Origin: Salinibacterium sp. | GTDB lineage: Bacteria; Actinomycetota; Actinomycetes; Actinomycetales; Microbacteriaceae | Length of the DNA stretch: 64,000 nt | Direction of reading: 5' to 3' | Assembly (NCBI GenBank): GCA_015234465.1 | Contig: JADGNA010000008.1 | Location: 744,001-808,000 of the forward strand | In this document: piece after piece, positions 1 through 8,115 of the stretch | Position numbering within the stretch: the stretch's first letter is position 1 | How the letters are laid out: every line of letters begins with the position of its first letter | Translations under genes and position numbers: made by a program | The notes under the pieces: generated by a model | The model's database searches: none | The model's input: the letters and a program-made list of their open reading frames with translations, nothing else | Told to the model about the DNA's origin: nothing

Positions 1-933
1 CACGACCGAGGCGTAGCGGGACGCGACATCCGGAAGCACCTCGGGGTCGGGGTTCGACAGGGCGAAGACGATGGCGCCCTCGTTCATGCCCTCGAGGTGG
101 GTCTCGTCGACCTTCGCGGAGGAGACGCCGACGAAGGCGTCGGCACCATCGAGCGCCTCGCGCGTGCCGCCCTCGAGTGCGTTCCGGTTGGTGATGGATG
201 CGTAGTGGGACTTGATGCCACCGAGGTCGGCGCGCGACTTCGAGATGATGCCCTTCGAGTCGAGCAGCACGACGTCGCCCACCCCCGCCGTCAGGAGGGC
301 CTCCGCGATCGCGATACCAGCGGCACCCGCGCCGCTGATGACGGCCCGCATGGCGGAGAAGTCCTTGCCGACGACGCGCGCCGCGTTCGTGAGGGCCGCG
401 AGCACGACGACTGCCGTGCCGTGCTGGTCGTCGTGCATGACGGGGCAGTCGAGCGCCTCGATCAGCTTCTCCTCGAGCTCGAAGCAGCGGGGAGCCGACA
501 CGTCCTCGAGGTTGACGGCGCCGAAGCTCGGGCGCAGCCGCACGAGCGTCTCGACGATCTCATCGACGTCGGTCGTGTTGAGCACGAGCGGGATCGAGTC
601 GAGCCCGCCGAACTCGCGGAACAGCGCGCTCTTCCCCTCCATGACGGGGAGGGATGCTGCGGCGCCGATGTCACCCAGGCCGAGCACGGCCGTGCCATCC
701 GAGACCACGACGACCAGGCGCGACGCCCACGTGTGCGTCGCGTGCATGCCGGGGTCGTTCGCGATCGCGCGGCTGACCTTGGCGACGCCGGGCGTGTACG
801 CGATCGACAGCTCGCGCTTGCTCGTGAGCCGCATCTTCGAGACGACGGAGAGCTTGCCTCCCTCGTGGGCGGCGAAGATCTCGGCGTCGGTGATGTCGGT
901 CGTGCTGGTGTTGATGACGGCGTCAATGGTCAT
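1..933 (-). CDS. NAD(P)-dependent malic enzyme, 3' end cut by window edge
   Basis: Oxidative decarboxylation of malate to pyruvate in the cytosol. The visible 311 codons give the N-terminal malic domain and the start of the NAD-binding domain: YTPGVA with the general-acid Tyr at about residue 46, the segment SDGTAVLGLGDIGA, metal-binding HDDQHGT (Asp168/169), and a Rossmann stretch SGAGAAGIAIAEALL. Bacterial short malic enzymes have roughly 390-470 residues, so the C-terminus lies beyond the left edge. The start is ATG at 933, preceded by GAGGAG with 6 bases of spacing; an in-frame ATG at 954 is a weaker alternative. The cofactor (NAD or NADP) cannot be told from what is visible. Confidence 0.93.
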   Translation of the reverse strand, partial: MTIDAVINTSTTDITDAEIFAAHEGGKLSVVSKMRLTSKRELSIAYTPGVAKVSRAIANDPGMHATHTWASRLVVVVSDGTAVLGLGDIGAAASLPVMEGKSALFREFGGLDSIPLVLNTTDVDEIVETLVRLRPSFGAVNLEDVSAPRCFELEEKLIEALDCPVMHDDQHGTAVVVLAALTNAARVVGKDFSAMRAVISGAGAAGIAIAEALLTAGVGDVVLLDSKGIISKSRADLGGIKSHYASITNRNALEGGTREALDGADAFVGVSSAKVDETHLEGMNEGAIVFALSNPDPEVLPDVASRYASVV

Positions 934-1137
934 GGCAGTCTCCTCAGAAGACATGGAGCGAGAGGGGCGAGTGGTGGCGGCGACAGTGAGCGCGATGTGC
1001 CAGAGAATCGAAGCCCTCCGGTCGGGCCTGTGGGCCTCGCCGGAGCTCCGTGCCCGCGGTCCTCAGTGAAGTGCCGGGGGGCGTTCCAGATCTTGCACTC
1101 TACCGGATCTCGCGATTTCGCAAATCGGTGTGCCGGT

Positions 1138-1178
1138 CCTGAATTGGGAGAGGCGACTCCTGAATTGGGGAAGCGCGG
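1138..1178. repeat. Tandem 21-nt CCTGAATTGGG repeat, copy 1
   Basis: Two direct units beginning CCTGAATTGGG start at 1138 and 1159, a 21-base period, and end against the rlmC stop codon. A very similar pair with the same period lies at 48593-48636, directly downstream of aroQ. The rest of the intergenic stretch from 934 to 1137 holds the malic enzyme leader and nothing else I can recognise. Confidence 0.7.
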
Positions 1179-1179
1179 G

Positions 1180-2328
1180 TCAGCGCTCGAGGAGCACGAT
1201 GACCTCGTAGTGGCCCGTGTGCGGGAACATGTCGAGCACCCGCGCCTGGCGCGGCGTGAACGACGGCATCTGCGCGAGGTCGCGCGCGAGCGATTCGGCG
1301 TTGCAGCTGGAGTAGATGACCGTCCGCACCCGCGACGACTCCAGCATCTGGGCCAGGTCGGGGCCGATTCCGCGACGGGGCGGGTTGACGATCACGAGTT
1401 CGGGGGCGTCGGCGCTGTCGTCGAGCGCGAAGGCCGCGGCATCCATCGCCCTGAATCGGGCGTCGATTCCGGATGCCTCGGCGCTCGCCTGCGCCGCGAT
1501 GACCGCCTCCTCGCTCACCTCGACCCCCACGACCTCGCGGCCCGGCGCCGCGCAGTGGAGGGCGAAGCCGCCCACGCCGCAGTAGAGGTCCCACACGCTC
1601 GCGGGAGCCGCGGCATCCACCCACTCGGCGGCCTGCGCGTAGAGGGCGCGCGCGACCTCGGTGTTGGTCTGGAAGAAGCTCCGCGTGCGCACCTGCAGCT
1701 CGACGACCCCGAGACGCATCGGCAACGAATCGCGCTGCGTGAGCACGATCTCCTCCTCGCCCTCCAGCACGGCCTTGTGCTGCGGGTGGATGTTGACGGA
1801 TGCCACGGCGAGCCGCGGGATCGCGACCTGTAACCAGTCGAGGTGGTTGCGCACGACCTCGACGGCACTGCGGTCGGCGACGACGACGCGGAGCATGAGC
1901 TCGGCATCCGGCGACACCGTCACGATGAAGTATTTGAGCATTCCGCGCCGCCGCGGCACGTCGTAGGGTTCCAGCCCGGAGCGGGTCACGAACTCGGCGA
2001 GCGCGGGAAAACACTCGCTCAAGTCGGACGGGTAGAGCGGGCAGTCCCGCAGGTCGATGCCGCCGCCCTGTCGGTCCAGGATGCCGAGGGTCGGCTCCGC
2101 GATGGAGCCGCCGACGACGAGTTTCGCCTTGTTGCGGAACCCCGCCTGCGCGCTCTGCACGGGCGGCAGCCATTCGATCGCCGGGTCGAGCAGCGCGCGC
2201 ACGTGCTGCTGCTTCGCCGCGAGCTGCATCGCGTAGGGCTGATCGAGCAGGGCGCACGAACGGCAGCGGTTCTCGTCGAAGTGGTGGCAGTCGATCGCGA
2301 CCGAGCGGGTCACAGGCGTCGCTGTCAT
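1180..2328 (-). CDS. rlmC: 23S rRNA (uracil-C5)-methyltransferase, RlmC/TrmA family
   Basis: SAM-dependent m5U methyltransferase acting on 23S rRNA; 382 residues, close to RlmC length. The N-terminus carries the iron-sulfur cysteines (Cys14, Cys22, Cys25, Cys96) in the spacing used by the RlmC/RlmD family and has no TRAM domain, which favours RlmC. The C-terminal half has the SAM motif WDLYCGVGGFA, the NPPRRG motif, and the nucleophile in YSSCNAESLARD (Cys342). The start ATG overlaps the stop of the upstream membrane-protein gene by one base, so the two are translationally coupled. The exact target uridine is inferred from the family. Confidence 0.9.
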   Translation of the reverse strand: MTATPVTRSVAIDCHHFDENRCRSCALLDQPYAMQLAAKQQHVRALLDPAIEWLPPVQSAQAGFRNKAKLVVGGSIAEPTLGILDRQGGGIDLRDCPLYPSDLSECFPALAEFVTRSGLEPYDVPRRRGMLKYFIVTVSPDAELMLRVVVADRSAVEVVRNHLDWLQVAIPRLAVASVNIHPQHKAVLEGEEEIVLTQRDSLPMRLGVVELQVRTRSFFQTNTEVARALYAQAAEWVDAAAPASVWDLYCGVGGFALHCAAPGREVVGVEVSEEAVIAAQASAEASGIDARFRAMDAAAFALDDSADAPELVIVNPPRRGIGPDLAQMLESSRVRTVIYSSCNAESLARDLAQMPSFTPRQARVLDMFPHTGHYEVIVLLER

Positions 2329-2819
2329 CAGGAGTCGGGATGCCGCTGCGCCGCGATCGCGCGCCGGCGCCAGGCGGCCGCGTGCCAGAACAGGAGGCCG
2401 ACGATTCCCACGAGCCCTGCCGTGACCGCCGAGGGCCCGACCATATAGCCGAACTGCCGGATGAGCACCTCAACGGGCACGCTGTCTCCGCTCCAGCCGT
2501 AGTTCATGCTGGAGTTTGCCCAGTAGACGAGCCAAGCGCCACCCACTGTGAGTGCGGCTGACATGATCGACGCTGCCGTGATGAAGGGATTCCGGCGAGG
2601 TTCTTCGTACTCGATGAGCTCCCGCTCGACGGCGGCCTCGGAGGGTGCGGCGGCGGGTGCCGCTGCGGGCGGAGTTCCGATGGTCCCGTGAACCGGCGCC
2701 TGCCCCTCCGACGTTGCGCCCGGGTCATGCCGCGCCTCGACCCGCGTCTCGCCGCCGCCCGCATAGCCGCGCTGGAACACGGCGGGAAACCGCGGGTCCA
2801 CGCCTGGTTGCTCGCTCAT
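2328..2819 (-). CDS. Hypothetical protein with Pro/Ala-rich N-terminus and two membrane segments
   Basis: 163 residues, family not recognised. Residues 1-80 are polar and rich in Pro, Ala and Glu and look disordered. Two hydrophobic segments follow (about 82-100 and 120-145), separated by a loop containing NSSMNYGWSGDSVP. The end is basic (AAAWRRRAIAAQRHPDS). The start ATG has GGGGAG upstream. It is the first gene of a two-gene unit with rlmC, overlapping it by one base. Similar small membrane proteins are common in Microbacteriaceae, but the sequence shows no function. Confidence 0.75.
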   Translation of the reverse strand: MSEQPGVDPRFPAVFQRGYAGGGETRVEARHDPGATSEGQAPVHGTIGTPPAAAPAAAPSEAAVERELIEYEEPRRNPFITAASIMSAALTVGGAWLVYWANSSMNYGWSGDSVPVEVLIRQFGYMVGPSAVTAGLVGIVGLLFWHAAAWRRRAIAAQRHPDS

Positions 2820-2864
2820 AGCTGACTCCCCCTCGTTGTCGTGCGCCGCGGCATCCGCTTGGTC

Positions 2865-3812
2865 CTAGTCGTCCGGCTCGCCCGCGATGAGTCCGCGCAG
2901 CCAGTCGCGGGCCTCGATGAAGGCGGTGTCTTCGTAGCGCGTGATGACGGCGGGGCGCTTGCCGTCGGCCGCGGGGTACGAGCCCAGGAAGATGACCTTG
3001 GGGCTGAAACGCTTGAGGCCGAGCAGCGCGTCGGCGACCCGCTCGTCGAGGATGTGCCCCTCGAGGTCGATCACGAAGCGGTAGCGGCCGAGGGCGTCGC
3101 CGATGGGCCGCGACTCGATCAGGCTCATGTTGACGCCGCGGGTCGCGAACTGCTCGAGCATCTCGAGCAGGCGACCGGCCTTGTCGTCGGGCAGTTCGGC
3201 GATGATGCTCGTCTTGTCGGCGCCCGTGCGCGGCGGCACGGGAGCGGTGCGGCTGACGAGCACGAAGCGGGTCACCGCGTTGGGGTTGTCGCCGATGTTC
3301 TCAGCCAACACCGACACGTCATAGTGCTGCGAGATGCCGGGCGGGGCGATCGCGGCATCCGCGAGTTCGTTGTCGAAGAGGGATGCAGCGGCGGCGACAT
3401 TCGACGTGGCCGGGATGTGCGCGTGCCCGGGGAGGTTGGCGCCCAGCCAGCGGCTGCACTGCGCGAAGGCGACCGGATGCGCGTTGATGACCTTCACGTC
3501 GGAGAGGGGCGTGCCGGGCCGGGCCACCAGCACGAAGTTCACGGGCACGAGGTATTCGCCCACGATACGGAGCCCCGGCATGGTGGCAAGCGCATCCTGG
3601 GTGGCGCTGACGCCGCCGTCGATCGAGTTCTCGATGGCGATCATGGCGGCCGTGCTGCGCCCCTCGAGCACGTCGGCGAGCGCCTCGCCGGCGTTGTTGA
3701 CCGGTCGCCAGTTCTTGCCCGCCGCCTCCGGCACCTGGCCGAGGGCTGCCTCCGTGAAGGTGCCGGCCGGACCCAGGTAGCTGAAGGTCTCATGTGAGCT
3801 GGTTTCGGGCAT
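2865..3812 (-). CDS. pheA: Prephenate dehydratase
   Basis: Converts prephenate to phenylpyruvate in phenylalanine synthesis. About 315 residues: a PDT catalytic domain ([13 protein letters not shown] near the start, [16 protein letters not shown], and the C-terminal signature with TRFVLVSR), then an ACT regulatory domain with the ESRP motif ([23 protein letters not shown]) that binds phenylalanine in the family. No chorismate mutase domain is fused, as usual in actinobacteria. ATG 3812 is preferred over TTG 3818 because TAGACT lies 7 bases upstream of the ATG, which suggests a leaderless transcript. Divergent from pgm, only 35 bases away. Confidence 0.93.
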   Translation of the reverse strand: MPETSSHETFSYLGPAGTFTEAALGQVPEAAGKNWRPVNNAGEALADVLEGRSTAAMIAIENSIDGGVSATQDALATMPGLRIVGEYLVPVNFVLVARPGTPLSDVKVINAHPVAFAQCSRWLGANLPGHAHIPATSNVAAAASLFDNELADAAIAPPGISQHYDVSVLAENIGDNPNAVTRFVLVSRTAPVPPRTGADKTSIIAELPDDKAGRLLEMLEQFATRGVNMSLIESRPIGDALGRYRFVIDLEGHILDERVADALLGLKRFSPKVIFLGSYPAADGKRPAVITRYEDTAFIEARDWLRGLIAGEPDD

Positions 3813-3819
3813 GCCCAAG

Positions 3820-3825
3820 AGTCTA
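3820..3825 (-). promoter_or_regulatory. -10 hexamer TAGACT of pheA
   Basis: TAGACT lies 7 bases upstream of the pheA ATG, so transcription would begin at the start codon. No convincing -35 is visible. Confidence 0.45.
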
Positions 3826-3847
3826 TTTGTGGGACAGTGTTGTAATT

Positions 3848-5506
3848 ATGAACAACCGCGCCGGAACCCCCGCCGACGCTGACGACCTCGTGAATGTCTC
3901 CGAGCTCATCAGCGCGTACTACAGCATCACCCCTGACCTCACCGACCCGGCCCAGAGGGTCGCCTTCGGCACGTCCGGCCATCGCGGCTCCTCGCTCGAC
4001 GGCTCCTTCAACCAGCAGCACATCGCCGCCATCACGCAGGCGATCGTCGACTACCGCCGCTCGCAAGACATCACGGGTCCGCTCTACATCGGCCGTGACA
4101 CGCACGCCCTCTCGCGGCCGGCCGAGACGACCGCGCTCGAGGTGCTCGTCGCCAACCGCATCGACGTGCGGGTCGACGCCTACGCCGACTACGTGCCGAC
4201 CCCCGCGCTGTCGCACGTCATCCGCCGCTACAACGGCTCCGGCCCCATCGTGCGCGGCGGCGTCAACCGCGGCAAGGGCAGCGGGCCCGGCTTCGCCGAC
4301 GGCATTGTCATCACTCCGAGCCACAACCCGCCGCGCGACGGCGGCTTCAAGTACAACCCGCCGCACGGTGGCCCGGCCGACAGCCAGGCGACCAACTGGA
4401 TCGCCGCCCGCGCCAACGAGCTGCTCGAGAACAACAACATCGACGTCAAGATGGCGGAGCCGAGCGGCGTCAAGACCTACGACTTCAGGAGCTTCTACGT
4501 CGACGACCTCGCGAGCGTCATCGACATGGACGCGATCCGTGACGCAGGCGTGCGCATCGGCGTCGACCCGCTCGGGGGCGCGAGCGTCAACTACTGGGCG
4601 GCGATCCAGGAGCGCTACGGCCTCAACCTCACGGTCGTGAACCCGATCGTCGACCCCACGTGGTCGTTCATGACCCTCGACTGGGACGGCAAGATCCGCA
4701 TGGATCCGTCGTCGCCGTCGGCCATGGCATCCGTGCTGAAGCACAAGGACGAGTTCGACATCCTCGTCGCAAACGACGCCGACGCCGACCGGCACGGCAT
4801 CGTCACCCCGGATGCGGGCCTCATGAACCCCAACCACTTCCTCGCCGTGGCGATCGAATACCTCTACACGCACCGCCCCGACTGGTCGGCGGATGCCGCG
4901 ATCGGCAAGACGCTCGTCTCGAGCAGCATGATCGACCGCGTCGCAGAGTCGCTGGGCCGCAGGCTCGTCGAGGTGCCGGTCGGCTTCAAGTGGTTCGTCG
5001 AGGGACTCGTCGACGGCAGCATCGCGTTCGGCGGCGAGGAGAGCGCGGGCGCCTCCTTCGTGCGTCGTGACGGCACCGCCTGGACGACCGACAAGGACGG
5101 CATCCTGCTCTGCCTGCTCGCGGCCGAGATCCGCGCGGTCACCGGCAAGTCGCCCTCGCAGCTCTACGCCGAACTGGTCGAACGCTTCGGCGAGCCGGCC
5201 TACGAGCGCACGGATGCCGCGGCCACCCCTGAGCAGAAGGCCAAGCTCTCCAAGCTCAACGGCGACGCCATCACGGCCACGGAACTCGCGGGCGACCCCA
5301 TCACGGCCAAGCTGAGCGAGGCGCCGGGCAACGGTGCTGCGCTCGGCGGCGTCAAGGTCGTCACCGAGCGGGCGTGGTTCGCGGCACGGCCGAGCGGCAC
5401 CGAGAACGTCTACAAGATCTACGCCGAGAGCTTCGCGGGCCCGGAGCACCTCAAGCAGGTGCAGGAGGAGGCCAAGGCGATCGTCGACGCCGTGCTGGCC
5501 GACTGA
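3848..5506 (+). CDS. pgm: Phosphoglucomutase (alpha-D-glucose-phosphate-specific)
   Basis: Interconverts glucose 1-phosphate and glucose 6-phosphate, feeding glycogen and nucleotide-sugar synthesis. 552 residues, the size of E. coli Pgm. Visible motifs: the active-site serine loop [11 protein letters not shown] (Ser158), the metal loop NDADADRHG, the sugar-binding loop [10 protein letters not shown], and the phosphate-binding loop [17 protein letters not shown]. The ATG at 3848 aligns with the family start; the upstream in-frame extension would run into the pheA promoter. It has no clear Shine-Dalgarno. Confidence 0.95.
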   Translation: MNNRAGTPADADDLVNVSELISAYYSITPDLTDPAQRVAFGTSGHRGSSLDGSFNQQHIAAITQAIVDYRRSQDITGPLYIGRDTHALSRPAETTALEVLVANRIDVRVDAYADYVPTPALSHVIRRYNGSGPIVRGGVNRGKGSGPGFADGIVITPSHNPPRDGGFKYNPPHGGPADSQATNWIAARANELLENNNIDVKMAEPSGVKTYDFRSFYVDDLASVIDMDAIRDAGVRIGVDPLGGASVNYWAAIQERYGLNLTVVNPIVDPTWSFMTLDWDGKIRMDPSSPSAMASVLKHKDEFDILVANDADADRHGIVTPDAGLMNPNHFLAVAIEYLYTHRPDWSADAAIGKTLVSSSMIDRVAESLGRRLVEVPVGFKWFVEGLVDGSIAFGGEESAGASFVRRDGTAWTTDKDGILLCLLAAEIRAVTGKSPSQLYAELVERFGEPAYERTDAAATPEQKAKLSKLNGDAITATELAGDPITAKLSEAPGNGAALGGVKVVTERAWFAARPSGTENVYKIYAESFAGPEHLKQVQEEAKAIVDAVLAD

Positions 5507-5558
5507 CCCGCCCGGCCTCTGCTCTGCAGAGCTCTGCTCTTCCTTGCCTGTCCTTTGC

Positions 5559-5667
5559 CCGAGTTGCCCACTTTCGGCGTTCAGGCGCGTCACGAGGGCC
5601 CATTCTGGGCAACTCGCCGGAGGTAGTCGCGCGGGACGGCGCCAGTAGCCCGAATTTGGGCAACTCG
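5559..5667. repeat. Three GGGCAACTCG arms forming intergenic hairpins
   Basis: CGAGTTGCCCA near 5560 is the exact reverse complement of TGGGCAACTCG at 5606-5616, and a third copy of that arm follows at 5657-5667. Between the convergent pgm and vanY genes the arms can form alternative hairpins, probably a bidirectional terminator. The rest of 5507-5691 holds a short CTCTGC-rich direct repeat (5519-5540). Confidence 0.6.
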
Positions 5668-5691
5668 CCGAGTTGACCCCCGCGCCCGCGG

Positions 5692-6528
5692 TCACACGCC
5701 CGGCGGGTAGTCGGGTGCCGGCGGGAGCCCGAAGAACTCCTCGAGCGTGGGGGTGCCGGTCGCGCGCAACTCGGCCGCCAGGTCGAGCCCGACGTAGCGG
5801 TAGTGCCAGGGCTCGAAGATGTAGCCCGTGACATCCGTCGCCCCCTGGGGGTAGCGCAGGTGGTAGCCGAAGCGCCACGCGTTCTCGGCCAGCCACTGGC
5901 CCTCTGGCGTCGTCGCGAAGCACTCCTGGATCGTGCAGGCGCCGTTGGCCGCCATGATGTCGGCCGTGAGACCCGTCTGGTGCTCGCTGTACCCGGGCAT
6001 GGCGCTCTGGGCCCGCGCGCGCTCCCGGCCGAGCTGGCCGACGAGCCGCTCGTGGAGTGACACCTGGGTCGCGTAGGAGCGATAGGCGTTCTGCACCACG
6101 AGCGTGAGTCCGGCCTCAGCGGATGCCGCGGCGAACATCTGCTCCATGGCGGCAGCCGCCTCGGCACGCATGGGGGCGCTGCCGGGCACGTTCGCCTGCA
6201 CGAGGTCGGCGGGCGCGTAGTCGATGGGCGCGAGCGGCCTGAGCTTGTTGTTGACCACCCAGATGCTCGCGGGGTCGTCGATCGAGCGGGCGCTGCGGTT
6301 GAAGAACGCCTTGGGCTTCTCTGGCTGCGGGGTGGGAGCGAGCGAGGGAGAGCTGCTCGGCGACGCGGATGCCGCGGGCGCGACGGTGTCGTTTGGTGTC
6401 GGTTTCGCCGCCCACCACACGGTGCCGGCGAGCGCTGTCGTGACGACGGCGACCGCAAGAGCCGCCGCGATGGCGCGGTTGCGTCGCACGCGCGCGCTCG
6501 GCCCGGGCGAGGGTCGCTCTGAGGTCAT
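5692..6528 (-). CDS. VanY-type D-alanyl-D-alanine carboxypeptidase (M15B), membrane-anchored
   Basis: Zinc peptidase that trims terminal D-Ala from peptidoglycan stems. 278 residues: one N-terminal membrane segment (AIAAALAVAVVTTALAGTVWW), a Ser/Pro-rich linker, then the M15 domain with SEHQTGLTADI (zinc His and Asp) and EPWHYRYVG (catalytic Glu and zinc His). I place the start at ATG 6528 because TACACT lies 6 bases upstream, a leaderless arrangement; ATG 6555 is an alternative but falls inside an operator. The divergent ceb operon and the operator at 6555-6568 over the probable -35 region suggest cellobiose-linked control. Confidence 0.88.
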   Translation of the reverse strand: MTSERPSPGPSARVRRNRAIAAALAVAVVTTALAGTVWWAAKPTPNDTVAPAASASPSSSPSLAPTPQPEKPKAFFNRSARSIDDPASIWVVNNKLRPLAPIDYAPADLVQANVPGSAPMRAEAAAAMEQMFAAASAEAGLTLVVQNAYRSYATQVSLHERLVGQLGRERARAQSAMPGYSEHQTGLTADIMAANGACTIQECFATTPEGQWLAENAWRFGYHLRYPQGATDVTGYIFEPWHYRYVGLDLAAELRATGTPTLEEFFGLPPAPDYPPGV

Positions 6529-6534
6529 CCGGCC

Positions 6535-6540
6535 AGTGTA
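6535..6540 (-). promoter_or_regulatory. -10 hexamer TACACT of vanY-type gene
   Basis: Six bases separate TACACT from ATG 6528. With a 17-base spacer the -35 position falls inside the CebR box at 6555-6568. Confidence 0.45.
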
Positions 6541-6554
6541 TTGGGCGGCATCCA

Positions 6555-6568
6555 TGGGAGCGCTCCCA
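6555..6568. promoter_or_regulatory. CebR operator A
   Basis: TGGGAGCGCTCCCA, a perfect 14-bp palindrome identical to the CebR/CelR operator described for Streptomyces and Thermobifida cellobiose genes. It lies over the probable -35 of the leftward vanY-type gene and about 53 bases before the -35 of the rightward operon. Confidence 0.85.
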
Positions 6569-6620
6569 AGAAATTTCAACGGTCTGACCTGCGATTTTTC
6601 GATCGAAGATGAATCGATGG

Positions 6621-6649
6621 TTGACAGCCGCTGACGGCATGCCTATCGT
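6621..6649 (+). promoter_or_regulatory. Sigma-70-type promoter of the ceb operon
   Basis: TTGACA (6621-6626), a 17-base spacer, then TATCGT (6644-6649), which predicts a start of transcription near 6656. It is the best consensus promoter in the window, and operators B and C lie directly downstream of it. Confidence 0.8.
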
Positions 6650-6662
6650 GAACTCGATTCCT

Positions 6663-6676
6663 TGGGAGCGCTCCCA
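6663..6676. promoter_or_regulatory. CebR operator B
   Basis: TGGGAGCGCTCCCA, identical to operator A, at about +7 to +20 of the predicted ceb transcript. A repressor bound here would block promoter clearance. Confidence 0.88.
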
Positions 6677-6686
6677 TGCCCGATCT

Positions 6687-6700
6687 TGGGAGCGCTCTCA
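6687..6700. promoter_or_regulatory. CebR operator C (one mismatch)
   Basis: TGGGAGCGCTCTCA, one base from the perfect palindrome, 24 bases after operator B. The pair may bind repressor cooperatively. Confidence 0.8.
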
Positions 6701-6737
6701 TCGAGCCCTCACCCACCACGCACACAAAGGAGTGACC

Positions 6738-8045
6738 GTGAAGCTTTCACGAGGCACCACCGCTGGCAGCGTCATTGCCGGCGCAGCAGCGTTTGCCCTT
6801 CTCGCCACCGGCTGCGCATCAGACGCCGGCGCGAGCGACGGCGACGTCGAACTCACCATCACCACGTTCGGCACCTTCGGCTACGACGACCTCTACAAGC
6901 AGTACGAGGACGAGAACCCGGGTGTCACCATCAAGGCGACCAACATCGACACGGGCGGCAACGCGCGTACCGACGCCTTCACCAAGCTCGCGGCCGGTTC
7001 GGGACTCTCCGACGTCGTCGCGGTCGAGGAGGGCTGGCTCGGCCAGATCATGGAGGTCTCCGACCAGTTCGTCGACCTGGGCGACCACGGCGCCGATGAC
7101 GTCAAGGACCGCTGGATCGACTGGAAGCTCTCGCAGGCCACCGACCCCGACGGCCGCATCATTGGCTACGGCACCGACATCGGCCCGACGGGCCTCTGCT
7201 ACAACGGCGCGCTCTTTGAGGCTGCCGGCATGCCGAGTGACCGCGAGGCTGTCGCAGAGCTCTTCGGCGGCGAGGACGCCACCTGGGAGCAGTACTTCGA
7301 CCTCGGCAAGCAGTACTTCGACGCGACCGGCAAGCCGTGGTTCGACCACTCCGGCTTCGTGTGGAACTCGATCGTCAACCAGCTTGACGAGGGCTACTAC
7401 ACGGCCGACGGCAAGCTCAACGTCGAAGGCAACGACGAGCTCAAGGCCCGCTTCCTCGAGCTCGCCGAGGCTGCCCAGTACGGCCTCTCCGCTGACCAGG
7501 CGGCATGGGACTGGGGCGGGGGCAAGGCCTTCGTCGATGGCACCTTCGCCACCTTCGTCTGCCCCGGCTGGATGCTCGGAGTCGTGCAGGGACAGGTCGA
7601 GGCCGGCGGCGGCGACGCCAGCACCGGTTGGGACTTCGCTGACGTCTTCCCCGGCGGCGCCGGCAACTGGGGCGGCGCGTTCCTGAGCGTGCCCAAGACC
7701 TCGGAGCACCCGGAGGAGGCCGCCAAGCTCGCTGAGTGGCTGACCGCCCCCGAGCAGCAGATCAAGCAGTTCGAGGCCGCGGGTACCTTCCCGTCGACCA
7801 CGGAGGCGCAGGAAAAGCTGGCCGCGGATGCAACGCCCAACGAGTTCTTCAACGACGCTCCCGTCGGTGCAATCCTCGCCTCGCGTGCCGAGGGCGTCAT
7901 CGCCCAGTACAAGGGTCCGCACGACTCGCTCATCCAGGAGAACGTCTTCGGCCCCGCGCTGAAGTCGGTCGACGAGGGCACGAAGGACGGCCCGGCCGCC
8001 TGGGACGAGGCCATCTCGCTCCTCAACGAGGTTGTCCCCGACTAG
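6738..8045 (+). CDS. cebE: Cellobiose-type ABC transporter substrate-binding lipoprotein (CebE-like)
   Basis: Extracellular binding protein of a CUT1 sugar importer. 435 residues; a signal peptide ends at a lipobox (LLATGC) with Cys at about 26, followed by a family-1 solute-binding fold. The start is GTG 6738, with AAAGGAG 5 bases upstream. It is the first gene of an operon with cebF, cebG, a GH1 beta-glucosidase and a LacI regulator. The operators upstream match the CebR box, so cellobiose or cello-oligosaccharides are the likely ligands; the sequence alone does not exclude another beta-glucoside. A strong hairpin follows the stop codon. Confidence 0.87.
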   Translation: MKLSRGTTAGSVIAGAAAFALLATGCASDAGASDGDVELTITTFGTFGYDDLYKQYEDENPGVTIKATNIDTGGNARTDAFTKLAAGSGLSDVVAVEEGWLGQIMEVSDQFVDLGDHGADDVKDRWIDWKLSQATDPDGRIIGYGTDIGPTGLCYNGALFEAAGMPSDREAVAELFGGEDATWEQYFDLGKQYFDATGKPWFDHSGFVWNSIVNQLDEGYYTADGKLNVEGNDELKARFLELAEAAQYGLSADQAAWDWGGGKAFVDGTFATFVCPGWMLGVVQGQVEAGGGDASTGWDFADVFPGGAGNWGGAFLSVPKTSEHPEEAAKLAEWLTAPEQQIKQFEAAGTFPSTTEAQEKLAADATPNEFFNDAPVGAILASRAEGVIAQYKGPHDSLIQENVFGPALKSVDEGTKDGPAAWDEAISLLNEVVPD

Positions 8046-8069
8046 TCAACCCGAGTAACACCTAGCAAC

Positions 8070-8102
8070 GGCGCGGGCCCCGCCCTCCGCGGGGCCCGCG
8101 CC
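8070..8102 (+). terminator. 14-bp GC hairpin between cebE and cebF
   Basis: A perfect inverted repeat: arms 8070-8083 and 8089-8102, loop CCTCC, no U-tract. It lies inside the operon between the binding protein and the permeases, so it is more likely an attenuator or 3'-end stabiliser than a full terminator. Confidence 0.7.
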
Positions 8103-8115
8103 ACCCACACCGACC

